Source: a bacterium
Lineage (GTDB): Bacteria; Planctomycetota; JADGBV01
Assembly (NCBI GenBank): GCA_023261545.1
Contig: JAHFOS010000018.1
Location: forward strand, 1 to 41,181
Direction of reading: 5' to 3'
Length of the DNA stretch: 41,181 nt
Below are positions 30,223 through 38,738 of this stretch, in pieces; positions within the stretch are counted from its first letter, which is position 1; each line of letters starts with the position of its first letter. A program made the position numbers and the translations under genes. The notes below the pieces were generated by a model. That model did not search any database. It was given only the letters and a program-made list of their open reading frames with translations, and was not told the DNA's origin.

Positions 30223-32106
30223 TTATCTTCCTGGAACCAACTCGTAGGCACCGATCTCCAGCTCCAGGTCCTCAACGCTGCCGCCCATGAGGTGCACGGG
30301 GTCCTGGGGCTCCAGATCCATCCAGCGTCCTTTGAACTCGATGACCCAGCGACGGGTGGCTTTGGAATGGCTGTACTGCGCCAGCATGTCGAGGGGAAAG
30401 ATCGCACCCTCGTCGAGCAGAGCAAAATTGCAGCGCTGCTCGACCAACTTGGAGCCTTCCCGGCCGTGCGCCATCAGCAGCGAGTCGCCCTTGAGCAGCA
30501 GGGATCTCAGACGATAGTGCCAATCAACAGCATGCGCGGCGCGCAGATATACCAGGGATCTGTCCGGCAAATCAAAAACAAACCGGCCCCGGCAATCCCG
30601 CATAAAAGCGTGGGTCAGAGAGCGAAAAACGGGATTGGAGCCCTCGCCTTGCCGAAAGAGGAAGAAGTCTTTATCGCGGGCGATACAATCGTAGTGGCGC
30701 AGCATATCCAGGTAAAACTCACGGCGGTTGGACATGGGGGGGCGCTCATCCATGATCCGATCTCGGAACAGGATGAATTGCGGCGGCCGCTCCTGAAGGG
30801 CCTGGAGGTCGAGACGGCTGCGCAGGGAATTGTTATGGGCATAAAGGTTCTGGGAGCTCGGCAGCAGGTAGGGCGTGCCGAGCTGGCTCAGGGCGATATG
30901 CGCGGGAACGACGAGCAGCGATCCGCCCTGGACCTCCTGTTTCACCCAGGCGAACCTTCGCAGATAGTCTTGAAAGGCCGCCCGCGTTTTGGTCAGCGCA
31001 TCTGCGCGCCGGTCGGCATAGCCAGAGGGACTGAGCAGCCAGAAATGCCGCGGGTGCCGGTAGGGGGTGTTGTAGGGCACCAGATCCGTCCTGCCCAACG
31101 CCATGTTGGCGGCGATGAGGACCAGCAACAGCATGCGCAAGGGCTTGGTTCCCCAGAAGCGCAACAGCGCGAAGAAAAGCAGCAGCGGCAGGAACTGGAA
31201 GACGCTGCCGATGTTGGTGATGTCGGCGCGTATGTAAGCGTGCTTGTAATCCATGAAAAGCAGGGGGAAGACAAGGAAGGCGATCCAACCGCGACGTCCT
31301 TCCACCTTGAAGCCCGCCAACGCCGCCAGGATGGCGAGCAGGATCAGGGGAAAACCATAGGTGAAAAAGTTTGGCCATTCCGAGGGTGAAAGGTGCCATT
31401 GGGAATATGTCGCGCCGTCCTCCAAGGCGATCCGGCAGTATATCCCTAGCGCGTGAAGACCTCCCGAAGTGAGCGTGACGTATTCCGCGGCCATCAGTGC
31501 GGCCAGCAAGGTCAAGGCGATCAAGCTCCAGCGCGCCCTTTCCCGCAAGCCGCCTAGGTACGGGTGAAAAACCGCCACGGCGAAGATCTGCAGCATGCAA
31601 CCCAAACCCAAGGCTGGTTTGTAGAGGAAATGCAGAGAGGAAAAAACGCAGCCGCACCACAGATGGGAAGTTCGCTTTGACGTTTTCGGCAGAGCCAGGG
31701 CCCAAAGGAACATGGTGAGCGGCGTCATGCCGAGATCGGGAAAGTTGAACAGAGCAAAAAAGGCCGACAGCACCCACGCCCCGGCGGGAACCTGCACGCT
31801 GGCCAGGTACTGAAAGATCATGGTCAGGATCAGCGTGAGATACGCCGTTTTCGCTAGATAATAGTCGCCCTGATAAGTGGGGCTAACCTTTGAACTGAGG
31901 TAGCGATACAGGGGCCCGTAAGTCTGAAAACTCGCGACGCCATTCTCCGCCGGCCAAGCCTCGCGGTCGGCGGTCATGAAGTAGGCTTGGTGGGAGTCGG
32001 AATCCTCCCATGACGTCAGGGTTTGGGGCTGGAATTGCTGAAAAAGGACGTTGGCGGCCAGCAGCGCCAGCAACAGCCTGCCCGTGAGCTTCGTCAAATG
32101 CCCCAC
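30223..32106 (-). CDS. Multi-spanning membrane protein, possible GT-C glycosyltransferase
   Basis: About 627 residues. Some 10-11 hydrophobic helices occupy the first 360 residues, and a soluble C-terminal domain of about 250 residues follows. The first extracytoplasmic loop is acidic (LTSWEDSDSHQAYFMTADRE), and a Y-GPLYRYLS segment follows; this layout fits GT-C enzymes that use lipid-linked sugars, but the family cannot be named. I chose GTG at 32106 because AAGGG sits 5 bases upstream and a membrane signal begins at once (KLTGRLLLALLAANVLF); the frame is open to 32271. It is downstream of, and near, the SAM methyltransferase gene on the same strand, so the two may share a transcript. Confidence 0.65.
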   Translation of the reverse strand: MGHLTKLTGRLLLALLAANVLFQQFQPQTLTSWEDSDSHQAYFMTADREAWPAENGVASFQTYGPLYRYLSSKVSPTYQGDYYLAKTAYLTLILTMIFQYLASVQVPAGAWVLSAFFALFNFPDLGMTPLTMFLWALALPKTSKRTSHLWCGCVFSSLHFLYKPALGLGCMLQIFAVAVFHPYLGGLRERARWSLIALTLLAALMAAEYVTLTSGGLHALGIYCRIALEDGATYSQWHLSPSEWPNFFTYGFPLILLAILAALAGFKVEGRRGWIAFLVFPLLFMDYKHAYIRADITNIGSVFQFLPLLLFFALLRFWGTKPLRMLLLVLIAANMALGRTDLVPYNTPYRHPRHFWLLSPSGYADRRADALTKTRAAFQDYLRRFAWVKQEVQGGSLLVVPAHIALSQLGTPYLLPSSQNLYAHNNSLRSRLDLQALQERPPQFILFRDRIMDERPPMSNRREFYLDMLRHYDCIARDKDFFLFRQGEGSNPVFRSLTHAFMRDCRGRFVFDLPDRSLVYLRAAHAVDWHYRLRSLLLKGDSLLMAHGREGSKLVEQRCNFALLDEGAIFPLDMLAQYSHSKATRRWVIEFKGRWMDLEPQDPVHLMGGSVEDLELEIGAYELVPGR

Positions 32107-32209
32107 CTGCGCCCTTCGCGGGTGACACGGAAGATCCCCACCCATGCGCGGCGGGGCGCAAAACCTAAAACTTTGGCGACCAGATTGCGGTTGGCGACCT
32201 CCCGGGCGT

Positions 32210-32836
32210 TCAGCCGCGGCGCGTCGTCTTGACCATGAAGAACCACGGGTTGCGCCTCCACCAGATGACATCGAAGCGCCGGCGCAAAAGGTCGCGGAAT
32301 TCGTCCTGGCTGACCAGCCACTTGGGATACAGCCCCGTGTCCATCTCCTCCTTCATCACAGCGTAGCGCAGCGCCCAGGGACCGCCCAGCCAGCGCGGCA
32401 CGGGCGTCTTGAAAGTCACGAAATCCAGGGCCTTGCGGCTCAGGGAATTGCGCGGCTCGATGAGGCAGAGCAGGCCTTGCGGTTTCAGGATCCTGGCGAC
32501 TTCGGCCAGCGCCGCGTCGTAGTCGGCGATGTGGTGGAAGATGTTTTCCACCAGCACGGCGTCGAAGGAACCGGCTTCCCAGCCCGACGCGGTGATGCTG
32601 CCCTCGCGGATCGTCGCGCATTGCTTGCGCGCCTCGGACACCATGTGGGCATCAATGTCAATTCCATGGACGTCCCGGCATCCCATGCCTTGCAGCAGCC
32701 GGATGCGATCTCCGAAGCCGCAACCCATGTCGAGGATGCGCCCCTCCAGCGGCAAGTCGAACATCGCGAAGTCGTAGCGCACCTTGCGGTTCAGGAACTC
32801 TTTGTACTTCTCGAAGTTTTGGGAGTAATGGGACAC
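32210..32836 (-). CDS. Class I SAM-dependent methyltransferase
   Basis: A 208-residue Rossmann-type methyltransferase. Motif I is ILDMGCGFGDRIRLL (34-48), the acidic ribose-binding residue lies in VHGIDIDAHM (56-65), and motif IV is FDAVLVENIFHHI. A post-motif IV segment reads AEVARILKPQGLLCLIEPRNS, as in ubiquinone/menaquinone-type and glycan-modifying enzymes. The substrate is unknown. Its C-terminal part (WWRRNPWFFMVKTTRR) is basic and aromatic. It starts at GTG 32836 and lies upstream of the membrane protein gene; both may serve cell-surface polysaccharide synthesis. Confidence 0.85.
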   Translation of the reverse strand: MSHYSQNFEKYKEFLNRKVRYDFAMFDLPLEGRILDMGCGFGDRIRLLQGMGCRDVHGIDIDAHMVSEARKQCATIREGSITASGWEAGSFDAVLVENIFHHIADYDAALAEVARILKPQGLLCLIEPRNSLSRKALDFVTFKTPVPRWLGGPWALRYAVMKEEMDTGLYPKWLVSQDEFRDLLRRRFDVIWWRRNPWFFMVKTTRRG

Positions 32837-33024
32837 GGGAAATCAACCAGGCTTTGGTGTGCGGAACACGGGTCCAGACGATAAATGGCTGACAGCAGCC
32901 GACGATTTGCGGAACTGCCAATGATACGACCGCTCAAGGGCGGGTCAATTCCAAGATAAAACTTCCCGAGAGAACCCGGGGGGCGAAATATCGTTGCGCT
33001 GGCAAGATAGGCGGCTTCGACTTC

Positions 33025-33780
33025 TCATGTTTTCTGCCGTATACCGGCGTTGATGGCGACCCAGTCCGGGTGCAGAGCCAGGAGGTCCAGCACCTCGGCG
33101 CTGGTAAAGGCGGGCCGGCCGGGGTAAAGCGCCTCGATGATGCGGCGCACGAGGTCGAAGTCCTCGGGGGTGTCCACGGTCCAGCGGTGGCGGCTCGCAT
33201 CGGTGTCGTTCACGACGTCAACGCGCCGGAAGAATTCGGGATGGCGTTGCAGATAGGGCGTGACATGCTCGCGCTCGTAGGGGTCATGGGCCGCGGCGGC
33301 GGCGCGGCGCAGCGCGGCGGCGGAAAAAACCTCGGTGTCGAGTCCGCGCGGATAGGTGCGTTGCAGCACGTTCTGGGCGTAGGCGTCCTCACTGTTGGCC
33401 GCCGCATAGGCCGCGAAGACCCGATCCACGACATCAGGGTCCATGAGCGGGCAGTCGGCCGTGAGGCGCGCCACCACGCCGGCACCGCAGGCGGCGGCGG
33501 CGCCAGCGTAGCGGCCCAGCACGTCATCCTCGGATCCGCGGAAACAGGCGACCCCATGCGCTTTGCAGAAGTCCGCGATGGCATCGTCGCCCTTGGCCTC
33601 CGTCGTCGCCACCACCAGCTTGGAGAATTGCCGACAGCGCGCCAGCCGCTCGATTTGGAATTCCAGCAGCGGTTTCCCGAGCACCCGCATCAATACCTTG
33701 CCCGGCAGGCGCGTCGAACCCATGCGCGCCTGGATGATGGCGACGCGCGCCGGATCGCACGCTTCACTTTTCACGGCCAT
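33025..33780 (-). CDS. SpsF-like cytidylyltransferase family protein
   Basis: A 251-residue nucleotidyltransferase. The diagnostic N-terminus is AIIQARMGSTRLPGKVL (14-30), then KPLLEFQIERL and ADCPLMDPDVVD, which belong to the acylneuraminate cytidylyltransferase/SpsF group that activates sugars as CMP derivatives for surface glycans. Later segments NVLQRTYPRGLDTEVFS and DPYEREHVTPYLQRHP are also typical of SpsF-like proteins. It starts at ATG 33780. It stands alone on the minus strand beside the zinc-ribbon gene; the methyltransferase and membrane protein downstream are in the same direction, so a glycan-synthesis cluster is plausible. The sugar cannot be identified. Confidence 0.85.
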   Translation of the reverse strand: MAVKSEACDPARVAIIQARMGSTRLPGKVLMRVLGKPLLEFQIERLARCRQFSKLVVATTEAKGDDAIADFCKAHGVACFRGSEDDVLGRYAGAAAACGAGVVARLTADCPLMDPDVVDRVFAAYAAANSEDAYAQNVLQRTYPRGLDTEVFSAAALRRAAAAAHDPYEREHVTPYLQRHPEFFRRVDVVNDTDASRHRWTVDTPEDFDLVRRIIEALYPGRPAFTSAEVLDLLALHPDWVAINAGIRQKT

Positions 33781-33882
33781 TTAGAAGGTATCTTCCATCG
33801 AATGAAACCGGCGCTGTTATCCAATATCCGGAAAATACCAGGCGAGCTGCCCGCGTTCAGAGCCATCTTTGTGAAAGATTCC

Positions 33883-33910
33883 CCTTGCATTTCACATTTG
33901 CATCTATAAT
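33883..33910 (+). promoter_or_regulatory. Promoter of the small zinc-ribbon gene
   Basis: A perfect TATAAT lies at 33905-33910. The best -35 is poor: CCTTGC at 33883-33888 (16-base spacing), or TTGCAT at 33885-33890 with a 14-base spacing. The expected start is near 33917. A strong ribosome site AGAGGGA (33959-33965) serves ATG 33972. Confidence 0.55.
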
Positions 33911-33971
33911 CGCCCGCCGCTTTAGCTTACAAGAGCTGCTTTTCAGAGTTGCTTTCCTAGAGGGAAAACCC

Positions 33972-34178
33972 ATGCCCAGTGTCGCAAAGGGAAAAAAACG
34001 CTACTTCGGTGAAGATTCCTACTTCTACACCCTGGTCAAGCCCTCGACCCCCAAGAAAAAACGCGTGTGCCTCAAATGCGGTACGGTATTCATGAGTTCT
34101 CACTATGGCAACCGCTGCTGCGGTTCCTGCGCCGCCCAGAACGCGCGCGCCGCGGTGCGCGCCGAACATACGTTTTAG
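33972..34178 (+). CDS. Small basic zinc-ribbon protein
   Basis: A 68-residue protein. A basic N-terminal part (PSVAKGKKRYFGEDSYFYTL, then TPKKKR) leads to a C4 zinc ribbon CLKCGTVFMSSHYGNRCCGSC, with C33, C36, C48 or C49, and C52. Small basic zinc ribbons of this size often bind nucleic acid or ribosomes, but I recognise no named family. The promoter and ribosome site are clear, with a 55-base leader, so this is very likely a real and well-translated gene. ATG 33972 is supported by the ribosome site; the upstream in-frame extension overlaps the promoter. It is a single gene between two minus-strand genes. Confidence 0.75.
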   Translation: MPSVAKGKKRYFGEDSYFYTLVKPSTPKKKRVCLKCGTVFMSSHYGNRCCGSCAAQNARAAVRAEHTF

Positions 34179-34272
34179 CCGGGCCGTTCCGAAATCAGCT
34201 TTCCCGCCGGGTGGCATCGGCCATCTCTGCTTTTCTTGAGATCTGAAACGCTGCATGCGGGGGTTTTGCCCC

Positions 34273-35211
34273 TCATTTGACAGGGGGAAAGTGTCGGCTG
34301 AGATCGGGATCTTTCAGTGCCCGGCGCACGGATTCGCCCAGCGGCCGGTCGGAAGGCGCCCTGACGGGGCTGGCGTAAAGGATATCGCCAGACCCGAGGT
34401 AAAGGGTGTCAAAGGCGGCGCTCCCGGTCTGCGGTGCTGAAAGATAGAGCGGGCTGCGCGCCCCAAAGCCTCCGCGCAACCAGACCAGTTCCAAATCATT
34501 GATGTTGCCGGAGGCGCAGGCTTCAAGGGCCTGGCGCAGAGAAACGCCCGCTGGCACTTTACCGGGTCGGTTGAGCGTGCCGATCACCCAGGCTGCCTCA
34601 GCTTCGTTGCTGGCGCGGCGCTCCACCCAGGCCAGGGGTTCTGAAAAATAGGAACGCCAGCGCCCCTCGATACCGGCTTCGAGCTTGGACATGGGCAGCC
34701 CGGCGATTTCGAGGTAGCCCGCCAGAGGAAGATCGATGGCGCCCCGGGTATCCACGACGACGTTGAAGGTCATGTCGGGTTGACCCCAGAGGTGGATGCG
34801 CAAGGCTTCGCCCGGCGCCAGGGGCGGGCCGGAATCCTGGGGAGGAAGAACCGCGGGCGCAGGCGGAACAGCCGGCAACACCGGAGCGTGCTGGGAGGGT
34901 TCTGGGATTGGGTTTCTAGTCTCGGGAACTGGGGGCGCAGCGGCTACGGGCGCGGCGCGCGGAACTGGCGCTGGGGAAGCTGCGCTCAATTGCGCTCCCG
35001 GCGCTGCTCGGCGCCGCGAGGGTTCCTTTTCCCGAGACTCCCGGAAGCGCACGGGCATGGTGTAAGCCTCCGCATTCTCGACGCGGCGCGCAGCCTGATC
35101 CGCGCCGCCATGCGCAGGTTCGTCCGCTATGAGCCAAGTCCCAACCGCGACGGTGAAGATCGCGAGGCCAACCGTGACCCTCCGACCCCCTCCGTCGGGG
35201 GCGCGTCTCAT
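34273..35211 (-). CDS. Polysaccharide export (Wza-type, Poly_export) protein
   Basis: A 312-residue protein. An N-terminal hydrophobic segment (VTVGLAIFTVAVGTWLIA, about 12-29) anchors or exports it; there is no lipobox, unlike Wza. An Ala/Pro-rich linker (65-125) follows. The Poly_export domain (about 130-210) contains LAPGEALRIHLWGQPDMTFN, VVDTRGAIDLPLAGYLEIAG and RWRSYFSEPLAWVE, and a SLBB-like region ends with WVIGTLNRPGKVPAGVSLRQAL. Such proteins form the outer-membrane channel or its periplasmic part in capsule and exopolysaccharide export. ATG 35211 follows AAGGAG and overlaps the stop of the gene upstream (TGATG), so the two are coupled. No Wzc/Wzy gene is visible. Confidence 0.82.
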   Translation of the reverse strand: MRRAPDGGGRRVTVGLAIFTVAVGTWLIADEPAHGGADQAARRVENAEAYTMPVRFRESREKEPSRRRAAPGAQLSAASPAPVPRAAPVAAAPPVPETRNPIPEPSQHAPVLPAVPPAPAVLPPQDSGPPLAPGEALRIHLWGQPDMTFNVVVDTRGAIDLPLAGYLEIAGLPMSKLEAGIEGRWRSYFSEPLAWVERRASNEAEAAWVIGTLNRPGKVPAGVSLRQALEACASGNINDLELVWLRGGFGARSPLYLSAPQTGSAAFDTLYLGSGDILYASPVRAPSDRPLGESVRRALKDPDLSRHFPPVK

Positions 35212-35864
35212 CAAGATTTCTCCTTGAGGCCGATGTGCAGCCCCAGCCAGTCCGCCCAGTTCATCCAGCCTTTATCCTTGTAGGTGTGGGGCGGCCACAC
35301 GGGAATATCCTCGGGACAGGGGCCTTTTTCCGGCATCTCGCCATTGCGGAAGCGTTCCCACTCTTGGATGCTTCGGAGTTTGAGCGCGTGGGAAAAGGAA
35401 CGCGCGGAATGGAAGTCGCGCTGTTCCACCACCGTGGGGGTGTAGCGGTCCTGCAGGAAATCGGCCCAGCTCACCCAGCCCTTGCCGGAATAAACGGCCT
35501 CGGGGTCGGTGGGGATCTCGGGCGGCAGTTTGGCAAGATGCGGCTTCTCCCCGCGCAGATAGCTCTCCCAATCCTGCTGGTGCAGGAGTTTGAGGCGGCG
35601 CACGTGGGAGCGTGCGTATTCATAAGTGCGAAAGCTCTTGCGCAGTTCCTTGCTGCGCTTGGTGCCCAGGAAGTCATCGAACCCGGACCAGCCCTTGCCC
35701 TTGTAAATCTTGTCCACGCGCGCGGGAATATCGCCGGGTTTGGCGGGCTTGCCCGGCAGTTCCCCCTTGGAGAACAGCGTCCATTCCTCCTTGCTGCGCA
35801 GGCTGAGGGCGCGCGCGAATTCCCGCGCTTCCTCGAATCCACGATATTCAACGCGTCTGCCCAT
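35211..35864 (-). CDS. Protein of three tandem integrase-repeat-like units
   Basis: A 217-residue protein built from three repeats of about 65-70 residues. Each has an E/H-x-A-R-x-x-x-x-x-L-x-L helix, a QEWE/EEWT helix, a P-x-x-I-P segment, and ends with a stretch of the form VYKGKGWxxWxDFLG: IYKGKGWSGFDDFLG, VYSGKGWVSWADFLQ and TYKDKGWMNWADWLG. This matches the phage-integrase repeat unit that I know from integrase N-termini and from large repeat proteins; no integrase catalytic domain is present. It is coupled to the polysaccharide export gene by TGATG, so it may have an unrecognised role there or simply be transcribed with it. Confidence 0.72.
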   Translation of the reverse strand: MGRRVEYRGFEEAREFARALSLRSKEEWTLFSKGELPGKPAKPGDIPARVDKIYKGKGWSGFDDFLGTKRSKELRKSFRTYEYARSHVRRLKLLHQQDWESYLRGEKPHLAKLPPEIPTDPEAVYSGKGWVSWADFLQDRYTPTVVEQRDFHSARSFSHALKLRSIQEWERFRNGEMPEKGPCPEDIPVWPPHTYKDKGWMNWADWLGLHIGLKEKS

Positions 35865-35921
35865 GGTCCTGCGCGGGGTATATACCGGGCTTCGACAGGA
35901 TGGAAGCCCGACCCCCGGCTC

Positions 35922-36977
35922 TCAGTCTCGGCGGAGACTCCTCCAGGTCTGGGGTCCGGCCACGCCATCGGCGCTGAGGCGCCGGCTTTTCTGGAAGGCC
36001 TGGACTTGGCGGCGCGTTTCCGGCCCGTACTCACTTTCGGGAATGGCCAAGGGGAAGCCCGCCCGGGCCAGGGCGTCCTGGAGTTCTTTGAGGCTGAGGC
36101 CCCGGGAGCGCATGTAGGCGGGCAGGAAAATGCCCGTCCCCGTCCCCGTCGTGACCGGACGGTTGGACTTGGCGCCCTTGAAAGCGAAGTCATAAGCGTT
36201 TCGCACGTCGCGCCAGAGCAGCGGCGCGCTCTTGGCGCCGAGCACGCTCACGGCCACGCTGCGCCCCTCAAAGCTGGCCCACGAAAGGAAGCAATGGCGC
36301 GCGAGGCGGGTGTAGCCCGTCTTGCCGCGCACGGGAATGGATTTGCTCCACAGCAGGCGGTTGTGATTGGCCAGGCGTATCTCGCGCCCCTCAAGGCTGC
36401 GCAGCGTGATCTCCTTCTCGGCCATGAAATCCGCGAGCTCGGGATTGCGCCGTAACGCCAGGATGAAAAGCAGGCTGTCCTCATTGGTGGTGGCCATGCC
36501 CTCCGGCAGCGGCAAGCCCGAAGCATTGACGACACGCGTGCGCGTGGCGCCGAGTTGGCGCGCGTGGTCCTCCATGGCTTTGGCGAAGGCGGCTTCCGAA
36601 CCCGCGAGGCCCTCGGCGATGGCCACGGCGGCGTCGTTGGAGGAGGCGACGAGCATGGCGGCGAGGAGATCCTTCAGCCGGTAGCGCTCGCCCGCGCGCA
36701 ATCCGGCCTGGCTCGGGGGTACACCCGCCGCGCGCGCCGAGATGGGAAGGGGCCGTTCGAGATCCTTCTCCAACTCCACGGCGGTGAGGGCGGTCAGCAC
36801 CTTGATGGTGCTGGCCGGCGCGCGTTGCAGACCGGATCCCTTGCGGTAGAGGTAGGCGCCCGTGCCCGCATCGAAGATAGCGATGGCGGGCGCGCTGAAG
36901 GAGGGGGCCGCAGCGAGCGCGCCAGCGAGCAGTCCCAGAATCAGGGCGGGAAAACCCCGACCGATGCCGCGCTTCAC
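35922..36977 (-). CDS. D-alanyl-D-alanine carboxypeptidase with C-terminal peptidoglycan-binding domain
   Basis: A 351-residue penicillin-binding protein of peptidase family S11 (DacA/PBP5 type). A signal peptide (RGFPALILGLLAGALAAAPSF) precedes the catalytic domain. Active-site motifs are S56-x-x-K59 in ASTIK, S112-S-N114, and K219-T-G221 in VRGKTGYT. Instead of the PBP5 beta domain and amphipathic tail, the C-terminus (about 292-351) is a PG_binding_1 domain: LSLKELQDALARAGFPL, YGPETRRQVQAFQKSRRLSADG and VAGPQTWRSL. It trims pentapeptide stems in the periplasm. GTG 36977 places the signal peptide at the N-terminus; GTG 37049 gives 24 extra hydrophilic residues. Confidence 0.88.
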   Translation of the reverse strand: MKRGIGRGFPALILGLLAGALAAAPSFSAPAIAIFDAGTGAYLYRKGSGLQRAPASTIKVLTALTAVELEKDLERPLPISARAAGVPPSQAGLRAGERYRLKDLLAAMLVASSNDAAVAIAEGLAGSEAAFAKAMEDHARQLGATRTRVVNASGLPLPEGMATTNEDSLLFILALRRNPELADFMAEKEITLRSLEGREIRLANHNRLLWSKSIPVRGKTGYTRLARHCFLSWASFEGRSVAVSVLGAKSAPLLWRDVRNAYDFAFKGAKSNRPVTTGTGTGIFLPAYMRSRGLSLKELQDALARAGFPLAIPESEYGPETRRQVQAFQKSRRLSADGVAGPQTWRSLRRD

Positions 36978-37063
36978 GGTCTTTTTTGGCTCACTCGACC
37001 AAAGCGCACCTCTTGCAGTGGCCTCCCCGTGCTTCTTCTGATTATTCACGTCAGCAACCCGGG

Positions 37064-37153
37064 ATTATCCACAGATTGCACAGATCTACACAGATTAAAA
37101 AGGATGACCCAGATTGGTTATTATCTGTGTTCATCTGTGTAATCTGTGGATGA
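37064..37153. repeat. Palindromic dispersed repeat, ATCCACAGATTACAC family, copy 2
   Basis: The left arm at 37064-37097 (ATTATCCACAGATTGCACAG, then ATCTACACAGATTA) faces right arm 37121-37153 (TATCTGTGTTCATCTGTGTA, then ATCTGTGGATGAT). The arms match over most of about 33 bases, and 23 bases separate them. This copy is better preserved than the one at 28192. It lies just upstream of the DD-carboxypeptidase gene and may lie in its promoter region. Confidence 0.75.
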
Positions 37154-37214
37154 TCTCTCCGGTTGTGTGATTTGGTCCCTGTATTGCTCGGTCATGTCAG
37201 CATAAAAATTATGG

Positions 37215-38738
37215 CTACTCCTTTTTCCCTGCCGGCGCGCGCTGGCGCAGAAAGGCGGCGGCCTCCTTGAGCCTGCGCCCGACGAGGTCGGGACCTAGGA
37301 ATTCCAAGACCTCGAAGAGCGGCAGGCTTTCCTGCTCGAACATCACCGCCACGCGCACCAGCATGTACAGGGAGTTCGCGGGAAAAAGGAGTTTTTCCGC
37401 CACGCGGTCGAGGATTTCTCGGCAAGTCTGGGCCGGGATCACGGGCGCGCGCTCCAGCTCCTTGGCCACGAGTTTCAGCGCCTTGTCCGCGAGTTCAGCG
37501 TCCAACCCCACGGCGCGAAACGCCGGCTCAACATAGCGCGGCTCGCGCTCGAAGAGGAAGCTCGTCCAGCGGTCGAGGTCGGTGCGCATGCGGCTGCGCT
37601 CCTGCACCAGGGGCAGCAGGGGACCGAGGTAGTCCAAAAGGGCGTGCAGCGCATCCTCCTGATAGGCGCCAAAAGCCACGCGGTCCATGTGCACCAGGTA
37701 ATGGGTGTTGAAGCGGTCGAGCTTGGCGAAGTCGAAGATGGGCGCGGTGGTGCTGAGGCGCGCGGCATCGTAGCCGGCGACCAGCTCTCCCAGATCGAAG
37801 AGTTCTCGCCCGTCGGCGCGCGAATAGCCCATGAGCGCCAGGAAGTTCACGGTGGCGGGCCGGCAATAGCCGCGCGCCTGGAACCAGGAAAGCGAAGTGG
37901 GGTTCTTGCGCTTGGAGATTTTGCTCTTGTCGGAATTCCGCAGCAGCGGCAGGTGCATGAAACGCGGCGGCGTCCAGCCGAAGGCCTGGTACAACCGGAT
38001 ATGCTTGGGCGTGGAACTGATCCACTCTTCTCCCCGCATGACGTGGGTGATGCGCATTTCGTGGTCATCCACCACGTTGGCGAGGTGATAGGTGGGAAAG
38101 CCGTCGGCCTTGAGCAGCACCTGATCGTCAACGCCGCGATTCTCGAACGCGACCTTCTCCTTGCGAATGCCGTCGAAGAACCCGCTGATACCCGGCGTGA
38201 GCGTCGTGTCCTCATTATCCACATCCTCACCCCAGACCTCTTTATACGCCTCGCCCGCGCGCGGCATTTTCAAGCGCACCACGAATTCCTCGCCCCGGCT
38301 GGCACGCCCGTCCGCCTCCGCGGTGGCAAGTTTGCGGCAACGCCCGTCATAGCCCGGCGGCTCGCCGCGTGCGGTCTGGAGCGCGCGCAGTTCGTCGAGC
38401 TGCTCGCGCGTGCAAAAGCAGCGGTAGGCGTGCCCGCTTTTCAGGAGCTGCTGGGTGCGCGCACGGTAAAGTTCCGTGCGCTCGGACTGCCGGTAGGGTC
38501 CGTGCGGACCGCCCACGTCGGGCCCTTCGTCCCATTGCAACCCCATCCAGCGCAGCGCGCGCAGGATCTGCGCCTCGGATTCCAGGGTCGAGCGCGCGCG
38601 GTCGGTGTCCTCGATGCGCAGCAGGAACTTCCCGCCACGGCTTTTGGCGAAGGCGTAGTTGTGCAGCGCGATGTAGGCCGTCCCGATGTGCGGCGCCCCG
38701 GTGGGACTCGGGGCGATGCGCGTGCGAACCTCGTCCAC
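37215..38738 (-). CDS. gltX: Glutamyl-tRNA synthetase
   Basis: A 507-residue class I aminoacyl-tRNA synthetase that charges tRNA(Glu). The HIGH-type motif is HIGT (17-20) in APSPTGAPHIGT, and the KMSKS-type motif is KISKR (273-277). A zinc site C107-x-C109 with Y130-x3-C134 is present, as in E. coli GluRS. FLLRIEDTD and FPTYHLANVVDDHEM are typical. Length is usual for bacteria. Together with gatC in the window it fits the indirect Gln-tRNA pathway, in which GluRS also charges tRNA(Gln). GTG 38738 overlaps the stop of sth (TAGTG), so the two are translationally coupled. Confidence 0.93.
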   Translation of the reverse strand: MDEVRTRIAPSPTGAPHIGTAYIALHNYAFAKSRGGKFLLRIEDTDRARSTLESEAQILRALRWMGLQWDEGPDVGGPHGPYRQSERTELYRARTQQLLKSGHAYRCFCTREQLDELRALQTARGEPPGYDGRCRKLATAEADGRASRGEEFVVRLKMPRAGEAYKEVWGEDVDNEDTTLTPGISGFFDGIRKEKVAFENRGVDDQVLLKADGFPTYHLANVVDDHEMRITHVMRGEEWISSTPKHIRLYQAFGWTPPRFMHLPLLRNSDKSKISKRKNPTSLSWFQARGYCRPATVNFLALMGYSRADGRELFDLGELVAGYDAARLSTTAPIFDFAKLDRFNTHYLVHMDRVAFGAYQEDALHALLDYLGPLLPLVQERSRMRTDLDRWTSFLFEREPRYVEPAFRAVGLDAELADKALKLVAKELERAPVIPAQTCREILDRVAEKLLFPANSLYMLVRVAVMFEQESLPLFEVLEFLGPDLVGRRLKEAAAFLRQRAPAGKKE

